This document shows, piece by piece, positions 35,296-43,837 of a stretch of DNA of 64,000 nt. This DNA is from an uncultured Paracoccaceae bacterium (GTDB lineage: Bacteria; Pseudomonadota; Alphaproteobacteria; Rhodobacterales; Rhodobacteraceae). Positions within the stretch are counted from its first letter, which is position 1, and each line of letters starts with the position of its first letter. The stretch is taken from assembly GCA_947503935.1 (NCBI GenBank), contig CANNFR010000008.1:62001-126000 (forward strand). The letters run 5' to 3'. The notes beneath the pieces are model-generated. The model was not told where the DNA came from. It ran no database searches and saw only the letters and a program-made list of their open reading frames with translations. The translations under genes and the position numbers were made by a program.

Positions 35296-37291
35296 CAAAA
35301 TCCTGATCGCCAACCGGGGCGAGATCGCCGCCCGCGTCATCGCAACGGCGCGCCGTCTGGGCGTGCGCACGGTGGCGGTCTATTCCGACGCAGATGCGGG
35401 CGCGCGCCATGTGGCGATGGCCGATGAGGCGGTTAGGATCGGGCCCGCACCTGTGGCCGAAAGCTATCTGGTGACCGATTGCATTCTGGAGGCCGCCCGC
35501 CAGACCGGCGCGCAGGCGATCCATCCGGGCTATGGGTTTTTGTCAGAGAACCCAGATTTCGTCGAGGCTGTCGCGGCGGCGGGGCTGGTCTTCATCGGCC
35601 CGCCGGCCAGTGCGATCCGTGCCATGGGCCTGAAAGACGCCGCCAAGCGCGCGATGGAAAAGGCGGGCGTGCCGGTCGTGCCGGGCTATCACGGGGCGGA
35701 TCAGGAGGCGGGCTTTCTGGCGGGCCAGGCCGACGAGATCGGCTATCCGGTGCTGATCAAGGCGCGCGCGGGCGGTGGCGGCAAGGGCATGCGGCTGGTC
35801 GAGGACCCCAAGGACTTCGCCTCGGCCCTGGAGGGGGCACAGCGCGAGGGGCAGGCCAGTTTCGGCGACCCCGCCGTTCTGATCGAGAAATACATCACCA
35901 AGCCGCGCCACATCGAAATCCAGGTGTTCGGCGACGCCCATGGCAATGTCGTGCATCTGTTTGAGCGCGATTGCTCACTGCAGCGCCGCCACCAGAAGGT
36001 TGTCGAAGAGGCGCCCGCGCCCGACATGCCCGCCGAGGTGCGCGCGGCGATGGGCCAGGCGGCGGTCGAGGCCGCGCGCGCGATCGGCTATCAGGGCGCG
36101 GGCACGGTGGAGTTCATCGCCGATGGTAGCGAGGGGCTGCGCACCGATGGCTTCTGGTTCATGGAGATGAATACTCGGCTGCAAGTCGAACACCCCGTCT
36201 CCGAGGCCATCACCGGCCTTGATTTCGTTGAGCTGCAATTGCGTGTCGCGGCGGGGGAAGCCCTGCCGGTGGCGCAGGACGACCTGCAGATCAACGGCCA
36301 TGCCTTTGAGGCGCGGGTCTATGCCGAGGATGTGCCGAAGGGCTTTTTGCCCGCGACGGGCACGTTGCAGCATCTGTCTTTCCCCGCCGGCGCCGAGTTC
36401 ACCCACGCCCCGGTGCGCATCGACAGCGGTGTGCGGCAGGGCGATCAGATCAGCCCGTGGTACGACCCGATGATCGCCAAGGTCATCGTCCACGGGCCCA
36501 CGCGCGCGGCCGCCTTGCGCATGTTGTCAGGCGCGCTGTCGGAATGTCATGTGGCGGGATCGGTCACCAATCTGGCCTTTCTGGGCGCCCTGGCGCGGCA
36601 CGAAGGCTTTGGCAGGGGCGAGGTCGATACCGGCCTGATCGCCCGTGATCTGGACGCTTTGGTGGCCGAGGCCGATCCGGCCTTGGAACTGACGGCTCTG
36701 GCCGCGCTTTCGGGCCTCGGGCTGCTCGCGCCACGCGATCCCGCCGATCCGTGGCAGGCCCTGGCCGGATGGCGGCACTGGACCGAGGCGCGCTATCACG
36801 CGCGCCTGAGTGAAGGCGAGAGGGTGATGGAGCTGCAGATCACCGCCAAGGGGCAGGGGGCCTACCTGGTTGAGGCCGGCGGCAATACCCTGGGGCTCAG
36901 CGTGACCCCCGGTGCGGGCACCGCCGTGACCCTGCAGACCGAGGCGCGCCGCTTCACCGCCAATGTGGTGAGGAACAGCGCCCAGATCACTGTTTTCGCC
37001 GATGGCCAGACCCATGCCTTCCACATGCCCGACCCACTGGCCGAGGCGGCCGAGGGCGAGGCGGGCGGCGACAGCATCATCGCGCCGATGCCGGGGCTGG
37101 TGAAGGTGGTCGAGGCCAAGCCGGGGCAGGGGGTGGCCAAGGGCGATGCCTTGATGGTGCTTGAGGCAATGAAGATGGAACACACGCTGCGCGCCCCCCG
37201 CGATGGTGTCGTAGCCGAGGTTCTGGCTGCCGCCGGCGATCAGGTGACCGACGGCACGGTGCTTTTGTCGCTGGAGCCCGGCGATGGCTGA
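35288..37291 (+). CDS. mccA: Methylcrotonyl-CoA carboxylase biotin-containing (alpha) subunit
   Basis: 667 residues. Biotin carboxylase comes first (ILIANRGEIAARVIATARRLG, ATP-grasp loop KARAGGGGKGMRLV, MEMNTRLQVEHPVSEAITG), then a linker, and a C-terminal biotinyl domain with EAMKMEH, the Lys being biotinylated. It supplies carboxyl-biotin to MccB. GTG start at 35288 follows GGGGAAG. Its stop overlaps the HMG-CoA lyase gene by eight bases. The bridging linker size fits MCC/PCC alpha subunits rather than acetyl-CoA carboxylase AccC. Confidence 0.95.
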   Translation: MFDKILIANRGEIAARVIATARRLGVRTVAVYSDADAGARHVAMADEAVRIGPAPVAESYLVTDCILEAARQTGAQAIHPGYGFLSENPDFVEAVAAAGLVFIGPPASAIRAMGLKDAAKRAMEKAGVPVVPGYHGADQEAGFLAGQADEIGYPVLIKARAGGGGKGMRLVEDPKDFASALEGAQREGQASFGDPAVLIEKYITKPRHIEIQVFGDAHGNVVHLFERDCSLQRRHQKVVEEAPAPDMPAEVRAAMGQAAVEAARAIGYQGAGTVEFIADGSEGLRTDGFWFMEMNTRLQVEHPVSEAITGLDFVELQLRVAAGEALPVAQDDLQINGHAFEARVYAEDVPKGFLPATGTLQHLSFPAGAEFTHAPVRIDSGVRQGDQISPWYDPMIAKVIVHGPTRAAALRMLSGALSECHVAGSVTNLAFLGALARHEGFGRGEVDTGLIARDLDALVAEADPALELTALAALSGLGLLAPRDPADPWQALAGWRHWTEARYHARLSEGERVMELQITAKGQGAYLVEAGGNTLGLSVTPGAGTAVTLQTEARRFTANVVRNSAQITVFADGQTHAFHMPDPLAEAAEGEAGGDSIIAPMPGLVKVVEAKPGQGVAKGDALMVLEAMKMEHTLRAPRDGVVAEVLAAAGDQVTDGTVLLSLEPGDG

Positions 37292-38138
37292 GGCCGTCAC
37301 GATCTTCGAGATGGGCCCGCGCGACGGCCTGCAGAATGAGGCCGCGCAGATTGCGACGGAAGACAAGATCCGGCTGGTCGACATGCTTTCGGCATGCGGG
37401 TTTTCGAAGATCGAGGTGACCAGCTTCGTCAGCCCGAAATGGGTGCCGCAGATGGCCGATGCGGCCGAGGTGCTGGCCGGGATCACCCGCGTGCCGGGCG
37501 TCTCTTACGCCGCCCTGACGCCGAACCAAAAGGGGTTTGAGCGCGCTTTGGCCGCGCGCGCCGATGAGGTGGCGATTTTTGCTTCGGCCTCGGAGGGGTT
37601 CAGCCAGGCCAACATCAATTGCTCGATTGCCGAAAGTCTGGAGCGGTTCGCGCCGGTGATGGAGGCGGCCCAGGCGGCGGGGGTGCCTGTGCGCGGCTAT
37701 GTCTCGTGCGTGACTGATTGTCCGTTCGATGGGCCGACCCCGCCTGCCAGCGTCGCGCGCGTGGCGAAAGCGCTAGCCGATATGGGCTGCTACGAGGTCT
37801 CGCTGGGCGACACGATTGGCCACGGCACGCCTGAGACGGTGGACGCGATGCTGGATGCCGTACTGGCAGAGGTGCCCGCCGCGATGCTGGCTGGCCATTA
37901 CCACGACACCAAGGGCCGGGCGCTGGAGAATATCGCGGTCTCGCTGAAGCGTGGCCTGCGCACCTTCGATGCGGCGGTCGGCGGCCTCGGCGGCTGCCCC
38001 TATGCGCCGGGCGCTGAGGGCAATGTGGCGACCGAGGCGGTGGCCCGGATGCTGGAGGCCGAAGGGTTCGCGACCGGCCTCGACCATGCCCGGCTGGCCG
38101 CCGCCGCCCGGTTCGCGCAAAGCCTGAGGAGCGCCTGA
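37284..38138 (+). CDS. Hydroxymethylglutaryl-CoA lyase
   Basis: 284 residues, a TIM-barrel lyase of the HMGL-like family. FEMGPRDGLQNEAAQIATEDKI carries the metal-binding Asp and catalytic Arg; ASEGFSQANINCSIAESLERF, SLGDTIGHGTPE and HYHDTKGRALENI supply other active-site residues, and GGLGGCPYAPGAEGNVATE holds the C-terminal catalytic Cys loop. It cleaves HMG-CoA to acetyl-CoA and acetoacetate, the last step of leucine breakdown. One gene upstream of the hydratase with no gap. Confidence 0.94.
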   Translation: MAEAVTIFEMGPRDGLQNEAAQIATEDKIRLVDMLSACGFSKIEVTSFVSPKWVPQMADAAEVLAGITRVPGVSYAALTPNQKGFERALAARADEVAIFASASEGFSQANINCSIAESLERFAPVMEAAQAAGVPVRGYVSCVTDCPFDGPTPPASVARVAKALADMGCYEVSLGDTIGHGTPETVDAMLDAVLAEVPAAMLAGHYHDTKGRALENIAVSLKRGLRTFDAAVGGLGGCPYAPGAEGNVATEAVARMLEAEGFATGLDHARLAAAARFAQSLRSA

Positions 38139-38924
38139 ATGAAAGATTACGCCACGCTTGCCATCCGCAGGGACGATCGCGGTGTCGCCTATGTGGCGCT
38201 GAACCAGCCCGACAAGCGCAATGCTCTGTCAGCGCAGATGATCGCCGATCTGACTGATATGGCGGAAACGCTGGGCGCCGATCTGAACACCCGCGCCATC
38301 GTCCTGTCGGGCGAAGGCAAGGTGTTCTGTGCCGGCGGCGATCTGGCCTGGATGAAGGCCCAGATCGAGGCCGACCGGACCACCCGCATGGCCGAGGCCC
38401 GCAAGCTGGCCATGATGCTGAAGGCGTTGAACGAGATGCCGACCCCGCTGATCGGGCGCCTCCATGGCGGGGCGTTCGGCGGCGGCGTCGGGATGGCCTG
38501 CGTTTGCGATGTGGCGGTGGCCGAGGCGGGCACAAAGTTCGGGCTGACCGAGACGCGGCTGGGCCTGATCCCGGCCACCATCGGGCCTTACGTGCTGGCC
38601 CGGATGGGCGAGGGCAAGGCGCGGCGGGTTTTCATGTCGTCACGCCTCTTCGATGCGCATGAGGCGCGGGACCTGGGCGTCGTGGCGCATGTAGTTGAGG
38701 GCGCCGCGCTGGACGCGGCGGTTGAGGCCGAGGTCGCGCCGTATCTGTCTGTCGCACCGGGCGCCGTGGGCGCGGCCAAAGCGCTGGCCCGCGCGCTTGG
38801 GCCCCGGATCGACGAGGCGGTGATCGACGACACGATCCGCCGCCTGGCCGATACCTGGGAGGGCGAGGAGGCCGCCCATGGCATCGAGGCGTTTCTGTCG
38901 AAAACCCCGGCGCGTTGGGCGTAG
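38139..38924 (+). CDS. Methylglutaconyl-CoA hydratase (enoyl-CoA hydratase family)
   Basis: 261 residues of the crotonase fold. The acyl-CoA loop NQPDKRNALSAQMIADL, oxyanion segments LSGEGKVFCAGGDLAWMK and GRLHGGAFGGGVGMACVCDV, and catalytic-side FGLTETRLGLIPATIGPYV are visible. Location after mccA and HMG-CoA lyase argues for hydration of 3-methylglutaconyl-CoA to HMG-CoA. The ATG follows the lyase TGA directly. It converges with the DMT exporter. Confidence 0.9.
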   Translation: MKDYATLAIRRDDRGVAYVALNQPDKRNALSAQMIADLTDMAETLGADLNTRAIVLSGEGKVFCAGGDLAWMKAQIEADRTTRMAEARKLAMMLKALNEMPTPLIGRLHGGAFGGGVGMACVCDVAVAEAGTKFGLTETRLGLIPATIGPYVLARMGEGKARRVFMSSRLFDAHEARDLGVVAHVVEGAALDAAVEAEVAPYLSVAPGAVGAAKALARALGPRIDEAVIDDTIRRLADTWEGEEAAHGIEAFLSKTPARWA

Positions 38925-38925
38925 C

Positions 38926-39843
38926 TTAGCCAGGCGGCGCCCGCCGGAAGAGCCGCATCAATCGCCCGTCCAGGATGGCCAGCCCGGCGGCCAGAAGGCC
39001 GAGGCCCAGAAACGCGCTGGGGGCCAGAACCTCACCCCGGGCCATAGCGCCAAGGGCGATGGCCACGGGCGGGATCATCAAGGTAACGAAGAGCAGGTTG
39101 GCCGAGCCCGCCGTCGCGAGAATGCGATAGTAAAGAAGATAGGCATAGGCGGTCGAGACCAGCGCGTAGTAGCCGATGGCCGTCCAGGTCGCGGGGGCCA
39201 GGTTGAACGACGGCGGCCCCTCAAACGCGATGGCGAGCGGGACCATGACCAACGATGATCCGGTCAGCATGCCGGCGGCCGCGACTTCCGGCGGCAGGCC
39301 CGACAGCCGGACCCGCGCCCAGAGCCCGGCAAATCCGTAGGACAGCGTGCCGAGCAGCACCGCCAATTGCGCCAGCGACCGCAGATCGAGCCCGGCCAGG
39401 ACACCCGGCCCGATGGCGGCGATCACACCGGCAAAGCCAAGCGTGACGCCAAAAACTTTGCGGGCCGTCAGCAGTTCGTCGCGAAAGGCGATGGCGGCAA
39501 GAACGACGCCGAAGATGGCGGTCGTGGCGTTCAGGATCGAGGTGAGCCCGGTCTCGATATGAAGCTGCGCCCAGGCCATGAGGGTAAAGGGGATGACGTT
39601 GTTCAAAAGGCCCATCATGAGGAACGCGCTCCAGATGCGCCAGCCGCGCGGCAGGGGTGTCCTGCGGGCCAGCACCCAAAGCCAAAGCGCCAGAGCGGCG
39701 GGCGCCACGCGCCAGGCGACCGAGGTCAGATACCCGACCTCATCCAACGCGGTGCGGATCGCCAGGAATGATCCGCCCCAGACGAGGGCGAGCAGCACCA
39801 GATCAAACGTCGCACGCGGGGTCAGTGATTTTTGCTCAACCAT
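38926..39843 (-). CDS. DMT superfamily (EamA) transporter
   Basis: 305 residues with ten membrane segments in two EamA repeats. Repeat one: LVLLALVWGGSFLAIRTALDE and then LNNVIPFTLMAWAQLHIETGLTSILNATTAIFG; repeat two: LAVLLGTLSYGFAGLWARV through ALVSTAYAYLLYYRILATAGSANLLF. Likely exports a metabolite or amino acid; substrate unknown. The ATG at 39843 is chosen because the upstream open frame lacks any membrane pattern and runs into the repeat region. Confidence 0.9.
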   Translation of the reverse strand: MVEQKSLTPRATFDLVLLALVWGGSFLAIRTALDEVGYLTSVAWRVAPAALALWLWVLARRTPLPRGWRIWSAFLMMGLLNNVIPFTLMAWAQLHIETGLTSILNATTAIFGVVLAAIAFRDELLTARKVFGVTLGFAGVIAAIGPGVLAGLDLRSLAQLAVLLGTLSYGFAGLWARVRLSGLPPEVAAAGMLTGSSLVMVPLAIAFEGPPSFNLAPATWTAIGYYALVSTAYAYLLYYRILATAGSANLLFVTLMIPPVAIALGAMARGEVLAPSAFLGLGLLAAGLAILDGRLMRLFRRAPPG

Positions 39844-39924
39844 GACACGAGGTCTACGCCAAGCCCGCATCCCCCGCGACCCGAAAACTGCGCATCGCGG
39901 CAAAGGTGCGACTGGAACGGGGTC

Positions 39925-39995
39925 CTCCCGCCCCTCGTCACGGATCAAAGATCCGCTCCTCGCGTTGGGCCCGGCGCCATGCTGGCGCATGGCGC
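39925..39995 (+). repeat. Two-hairpin structured repeat, copy A
   Basis: A 71-nt element. It starts CTCCCGCCCC, has a first hairpin GGATC-AAA-GATCC at 39942-39954, a spacer with GTTGGGCC, and a terminal 9-bp hairpin with arms GCGCCATGC and GCATGGCGC (39974-39995). It matches copy B (52631) at 45 of the first 49 positions with no gaps, and faces the inverted copy C (40047-40118). Confidence 0.85.
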
Positions 39996-40046
39996 GGTTC
40001 CGCCATTGGCGATCCGCGCGCGACCATTGCCGATCTGGCGCCAACC

Positions 40047-40118
40047 GCACCGCCGCCAAGGCGGTGCCGGGCCCAACACCGGACAAGCGGCTTTGCCGCG
40101 CTGCTCCGGGGGCGGGAG
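40047..40118 (-). repeat. Two-hairpin structured repeat, copy C (inverted)
   Basis: Read on the minus strand from 40118: CTCCCGCCCC, then a hairpin GCGGC-AAA-GCCGC (40087-40099), then GTTGGGCCCGGC, then a terminal hairpin with arms GCACCGCC and GGCGGTGC (40047-40067). Layout equals copies A and B, two bases longer, but both stems have different sequence and still pair perfectly, with the AAA loop kept. With copy A it forms an inverted pair in the 365-base gene-free stretch 39844-40208, which also holds the two divergent promoters. Confidence 0.75.
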
Positions 40119-40208
40119 GGCCCCTTTGCCGGAAAGGCGCGGGGCGTTGACAGGGGCGCTGCTTTCCCCCATTCGGTCCCTCGCAATCATTCTATGAGGA
40201 CGCCATCA

Positions 40209-41513
40209 ATGCGCATCGCGGTGATCGGAACGGGATATGTGGGCCTTGTTTCGGGCGTTTGCCTGTCGGATTTCGGGCATGAGGTGATCTGTGTCGACCG
40301 CGATCCGCGCAAGCTTGAGATGCTGGGCCGGGGCGAGGTGCCGATCTATGAGCCGGGGCTGGAAGACCTCATGGCACGCAATGTGGCGGCTGGCCGCCTG
40401 TCGTTCAGCGGCGATCTGGCGGCCTCTCTGGCCGGGGTGGACGCCGTCTTCATCGCGGTCGGCACGCCCACGCGGCGCGGTGATGGCCATGCGGATCTGA
40501 CCTATGTGATGGAGGCCGCCGCCGAGATCGGGCGCGCATTGACCGGTTACGCCGTCATCGTCACCAAATCGACCGTGCCCGTCGGCACCAACCGCAAGGT
40601 CGCGGAGGCGATCCGCGCGGCCGCGCCGGAGGCGGAATTCGACGTGGCCTCCAACCCCGAATTCCTGCGCGAAGGCGCCGCGATCGACGACTTCATGCGC
40701 CCCGACCGGGTGGTGATCGGGATCGAGAGCGACCGCGCGCGTGAGGTGATGGCCGATATCTACCGCCCGCTTTACCTGCGCGACTTCCCGATCGTCTTCA
40801 CCGATCTGGAAAGTGCGGAGATGATCAAATACGCCGCCAACGCCTTTCTGGCCACCAAGATCACCTTCATCAACGAGATCGCGGCCCTTTGCGAACGCAC
40901 CGGCGCGGATGTGAAGGCGGTCTCCAAGGGGATGGGGCTGGACGGACGCATCGGATCGAAATTCCTGCATGCGGGGCCGGGCTATGGCGGCTCGTGCTTT
41001 CCGAAGGACACCCGCGCCCTGGCCCGGATTGGCCAGGAACATGGGATGCCGATGCAGATCACCGAGGCGGTGATCAAGGTGAACGAAGAGGTCAAGCGCC
41101 GCATGGTCGAAAAGATCCTCGACCTCTGCGGCGGGTCGGTCAACGGCAAGGCCATCGCGATTCTCGGGGTCACCTTCAAGCCCAATACCGACGACATGCG
41201 CGAGGCCTCGGCGCTGACGATCGTGCCGGCCCTGGTGGGCGGCGGCGCCAAGGTGCGGGTCGTCGATCCGCAGGGCCGCCGCGAGGGCGAGGCGCTTTTG
41301 CCCGGTGTCGACTGGATCACCGACCCCTATGTCGCCGCCGAAGAGGCGGAGGCGCTGGTGCTGCTGACCGAGTGGAACGAATTTCGCGCCCTCGATCTGC
41401 CGCGTCTGGCCGACCTGATGGCCGTGCCACGCATGGCCGATCTGCGTAATATCTATCCGTCAGAGGATGTGCAGGCGGCCGGTTTCCAGGCCTATGCCGG
41501 GGTTGGCCGCTGA
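40209..41513 (+). CDS. UDP-glucose 6-dehydrogenase
   Basis: 434 residues. Makes UDP-glucuronate for exopolysaccharide or lipid sugar synthesis with NAD. Features are the Rossmann start RIAVIGTGYVGLVSGVCLSD, the NAD loop AVGTPTRRGDGHADLTYV, TVPVGTNRKVAEAIR, FLREGAAIDDFMRPDRVV and the catalytic Cys in GPGYGGSCFPKDTRAL. An in-frame ATG 15 bases upstream (40194) is possible, but AGGA sits well for 40209, which gives the standard family start. Monocistronic. Confidence 0.94.
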   Translation: MRIAVIGTGYVGLVSGVCLSDFGHEVICVDRDPRKLEMLGRGEVPIYEPGLEDLMARNVAAGRLSFSGDLAASLAGVDAVFIAVGTPTRRGDGHADLTYVMEAAAEIGRALTGYAVIVTKSTVPVGTNRKVAEAIRAAAPEAEFDVASNPEFLREGAAIDDFMRPDRVVIGIESDRAREVMADIYRPLYLRDFPIVFTDLESAEMIKYAANAFLATKITFINEIAALCERTGADVKAVSKGMGLDGRIGSKFLHAGPGYGGSCFPKDTRALARIGQEHGMPMQITEAVIKVNEEVKRRMVEKILDLCGGSVNGKAIAILGVTFKPNTDDMREASALTIVPALVGGGAKVRVVDPQGRREGEALLPGVDWITDPYVAAEEAEALVLLTEWNEFRALDLPRLADLMAVPRMADLRNIYPSEDVQAAGFQAYAGVGR

Positions 41514-41901
41514 CCCTTCCGCAGGGACGTGTCCGGCAAGGGCCGGGCGGACGTCAAGCCGATATCCTGAAAATCAGCGATGCTCCGGGACGCGCCTGAT
41601 GGAAGGGGCGAGACACCTCGACCCTGCGATGAACAAACATGTGCGTCAAGCTGTATTGTTGACCATACATCTCTGGCCGAAAAACGATTATTTCGTGTTC
41701 AAAAGCGGTTTGGATTACGCAACGTCATCGATTAATCAACCAATTGTCCTGCAAGCATAATCAGGGTTTCGGCCTAGAAATTAGGCGAGTTCAAGGTCAG
41801 ATCATACAACTTGTGATTGTTTATTCGGATCTCTCTTCGCACTCTTGCGCCGTGTTCTGTACGATTCTGGTGGGGGCACCAGAGCAAGGAAAGAGACGCG
41901 G
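41514..41901. other. Intergenic region before the double PilJ-N gene
   Basis: 388 bases, clearly richer in A/T than its surroundings from about 41630 on. An imperfect hairpin lies just after the UDP-glucose dehydrogenase stop (arms around 41525-41536 and 41542-41555). A short inverted repeat GCCTA-GAAAT-TAGGC is at 41772-41786. GGAAAGAG before 41902 is the ribosome site of the next gene. I see no RNA gene; the A/T-rich stretch probably holds the promoter. Confidence 0.5.
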
Positions 41902-42801
41902 ATGCCATTCAAACGTTTTTTGGTCGTGACGCTCTGTGCGGCGTCGGCGCTGGCCTTCTCAACCATCCCCAACCGGGCTGCAGCCGAGGTGACGGTGATC
42001 GAGGCGGCGCATAAGGTTAATATTGCGGGCCGTCAGCGCATGCTGTCGCAGCGCATCGCAAAAGCGGCCTGCTTTGCCGCGCGCGGGATCTCGGAAGAGC
42101 ATTACCGCACGCAGCTGAGCGAGGCGCATGACCTCTTTCACACGTCGCTGAAGGCGCTGCGCCACGGCAACCCGCAGATGAGGCTTTCGCCCGAAGAGAT
42201 TCCCGAGGTGATCGCCGCCCACGGCCCTGTCACTTACGCTTGGGAGGAATACCGCAAGCCGCTGTCCCGGATCCTTGCCGATCGCACGGTCGGGCGCCGC
42301 ACGCTGTTGGACCTTGATCCGCTGAGCGTTGAGGTTCTGACCCTGTCCGACAAGGTCGTGAGGCGCACCGCTTATGCCTATGCGGCGCAGAATGGCCATG
42401 TCTCGCTCAGCCATACGATCACCGTCAACATCGCAGGCCGCCAGCGCATGTTCTCGCAGCGGATGGTCAAGCAGCTTTGCCTTCTGGGCGTCGAAGGTGC
42501 GCCGCCTGAGCTGGCCGAAAGTCTGGCCGAGACGGCCGATCTGTTCGAAAAATCGCTGAACGCGCTTCAGAACGGCATGGAGGAGGTGGCGATCATGTCC
42601 GCGCCCACGGCCGAGATCGCGGGCAAGCTGGCCGAGGTCGCCGCCGATTGGGAGGCCTTGAAGCCGGTGATCGAACAGGCGCTGGAGGGGCAATTGCCCG
42701 ATGAGGCTGCGCTTGAAAGTATTGATGCGCGGGCCGAGAGCCTGCTTGGCAACATGAACGAAGCGGTTGGACTTTATGAATATATCGACGCGGCCCTCTG
42801 A
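41902..42801 (+). CDS. Secreted protein with two PilJ-N (type IV pili transducer N-terminal) domains
   Basis: 299 residues: signal peptide (to about AAAE, residue 29), then two copies of the PilJ N-terminal domain. The hallmark is duplicated: KVNIAGRQRMLSQRIAKAACF near residue 37 and TVNIAGRQRMFSQRMVKQLCL near residue 175. In PilJ and NarX-like sensors this helical module faces the periplasm and receives a signal, but here no membrane segment, HAMP or signalling domain follows. It should be a free periplasmic protein. Function unknown; ligand binding or interaction with a separate sensor is inference. Confidence 0.85.
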   Translation: MPFKRFLVVTLCAASALAFSTIPNRAAAEVTVIEAAHKVNIAGRQRMLSQRIAKAACFAARGISEEHYRTQLSEAHDLFHTSLKALRHGNPQMRLSPEEIPEVIAAHGPVTYAWEEYRKPLSRILADRTVGRRTLLDLDPLSVEVLTLSDKVVRRTAYAYAAQNGHVSLSHTITVNIAGRQRMFSQRMVKQLCLLGVEGAPPELAESLAETADLFEKSLNALQNGMEEVAIMSAPTAEIAGKLAEVAADWEALKPVIEQALEGQLPDEAALESIDARAESLLGNMNEAVGLYEYIDAAL

Positions 42802-42815
42802 GGGCCTCATCGATA

Positions 42816-42863
42816 TCTGGCGGCCCCGTGTCCCGACCCTTCCCCTTTGACGGGGTCGCCAGA
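42816..42863. other. Long hairpin in convergent intergenic region
   Basis: TCTGGCGGCCCCGT (42816-42829) pairs with ACGGGGTCGCCAGA (42850-42863), 14 bp with one G-U, enclosing 20 bases. It follows the PilJ-N gene by 14 bases. No U-tract follows; it probably supports transcript 3'-end formation or stability. Confidence 0.5.
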
Positions 42864-42917
42864 CCTGAAAACGTGATGGGGGCCTGCGGCCGGGCCGCCC
42901 GAGATATGCAGAAGAGG

Positions 42918-42938
42918 CGCGGGCGAGACCCGCGTTTT
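42918..42938 (+). terminator. Short rho-independent-like terminator
   Basis: CGCGGG-CGAGA-CCCGCG (42918-42934) is followed by TTTT on the plus strand, 20 bases before the convergent gluQ stop. It would end transcription from the PilJ-N gene; the reverse strand has a weak CTCTT and could serve gluQ. Confidence 0.55.
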
Positions 42939-42958
42939 CGGCGTTACGTTGAGGCGGT

Positions 42959-43837
42959 CTAAGAGCTGAGGTCCAACATCCTTCGGATATTGGCTGGGTC
43001 TGCACCTTCGGCACGGTATGTCGACAAGGCGCGCGCATCGTCACGTTTGGCCAGGCGTTTGCCATGGTCGTCGCGGATCAGGCGGTGGTGGTGATAGATC
43101 GGGGTGGGCAGACCCAAAAGGTGCTGCAAGAGCACATGGATCGGCGTCGCCTCGAACAGATCGCGGCCACGCACGACATGGGTAATGCCCTGCGCCGCGT
43201 CATCCTGCACGACCGAGAGGTGATAGGACGTGCCCATCTCGCGCCGGGCCAGCACCACATCGCCCACCTCGGCGATCAGCGTCGCAGCGCTGGTCAGGAT
43301 CGACCCGGTCTCGCCCGAGGGGCCGGCGCCGGTCTCATCGAAGCGGTTGGCCCTCTCTCCCAGCGCGGCGAGGGCGCGGCGCATGTCCAGCCGCAGAACG
43401 GCCTCGGCGGGCGTGGGTGAGGGGCCGCCTGGCGCCTTGGGCCGGCAGGTGCCGGGATAGACAAGGCCGTCGGGACCGATGACGCGTTCCGTCCCCTCCT
43501 GCGGCGCCGAAAGGGCGGCGGCGATGTCGGCCCGGCTACAGGTGCAGGCATAAAGCAGGCCTTGCGCCCAGAGCTGGTCCAGCGCGGCGCGATACGTCTT
43601 CAGCCGGTCGGATTGGCGAAGCGGCGGGGCGTCCCAGGTCACGCCAAGCCAGGTCAGATCGTCCTTGATCTGCGCTTCCCATGCGGGGCGGGCGCGGCTT
43701 TGATCAATATCCTCGATCCTCAGCAGAAAGCGCCCGCCCGCGGCGCGGGCCATGTCATGGGCCAAAAGCGCCGAATAGGCGTGACCGAGATGCAAAGGGC
43801 CGGTGGGTGAGGGGGCGAACCGCGTCGTAAAGGTCAA
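42959..43837 (-). CDS. gluQ: Glutamyl-Q tRNA(Asp) synthetase
   Basis: 292 residues, the short GluRS paralogue lacking the anticodon-binding domain. It attaches glutamate to queuosine in tRNA-Asp. Seen are RFAPSPTGPLHLGHAYSAL (HIGH-like), FLLRIEDIDQSRARP, a zinc site with CTCSRAD and YPGTCR, and the KMSKS-like GKRLAKRDDAR near the C-terminus. Overlaps the methyltransferase gene by four bases and is the last gene of the trmFO group. Confidence 0.93.
   Translation of the reverse strand: MTFTTRFAPSPTGPLHLGHAYSALLAHDMARAAGGRFLLRIEDIDQSRARPAWEAQIKDDLTWLGVTWDAPPLRQSDRLKTYRAALDQLWAQGLLYACTCSRADIAAALSAPQEGTERVIGPDGLVYPGTCRPKAPGGPSPTPAEAVLRLDMRRALAALGERANRFDETGAGPSGETGSILTSAATLIAEVGDVVLARREMGTSYHLSVVQDDAAQGITHVVRGRDLFEATPIHVLLQHLLGLPTPIYHHHRLIRDDHGKRLAKRDDARALSTYRAEGADPANIRRMLDLSS

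Noticed and set aside
41514-41901. Small RNA or riboswitch in the A/T-rich gap
   Set aside because: Only a weak hairpin and a 5-bp stem are visible; no known aptamer core or terminator pair can be drawn.
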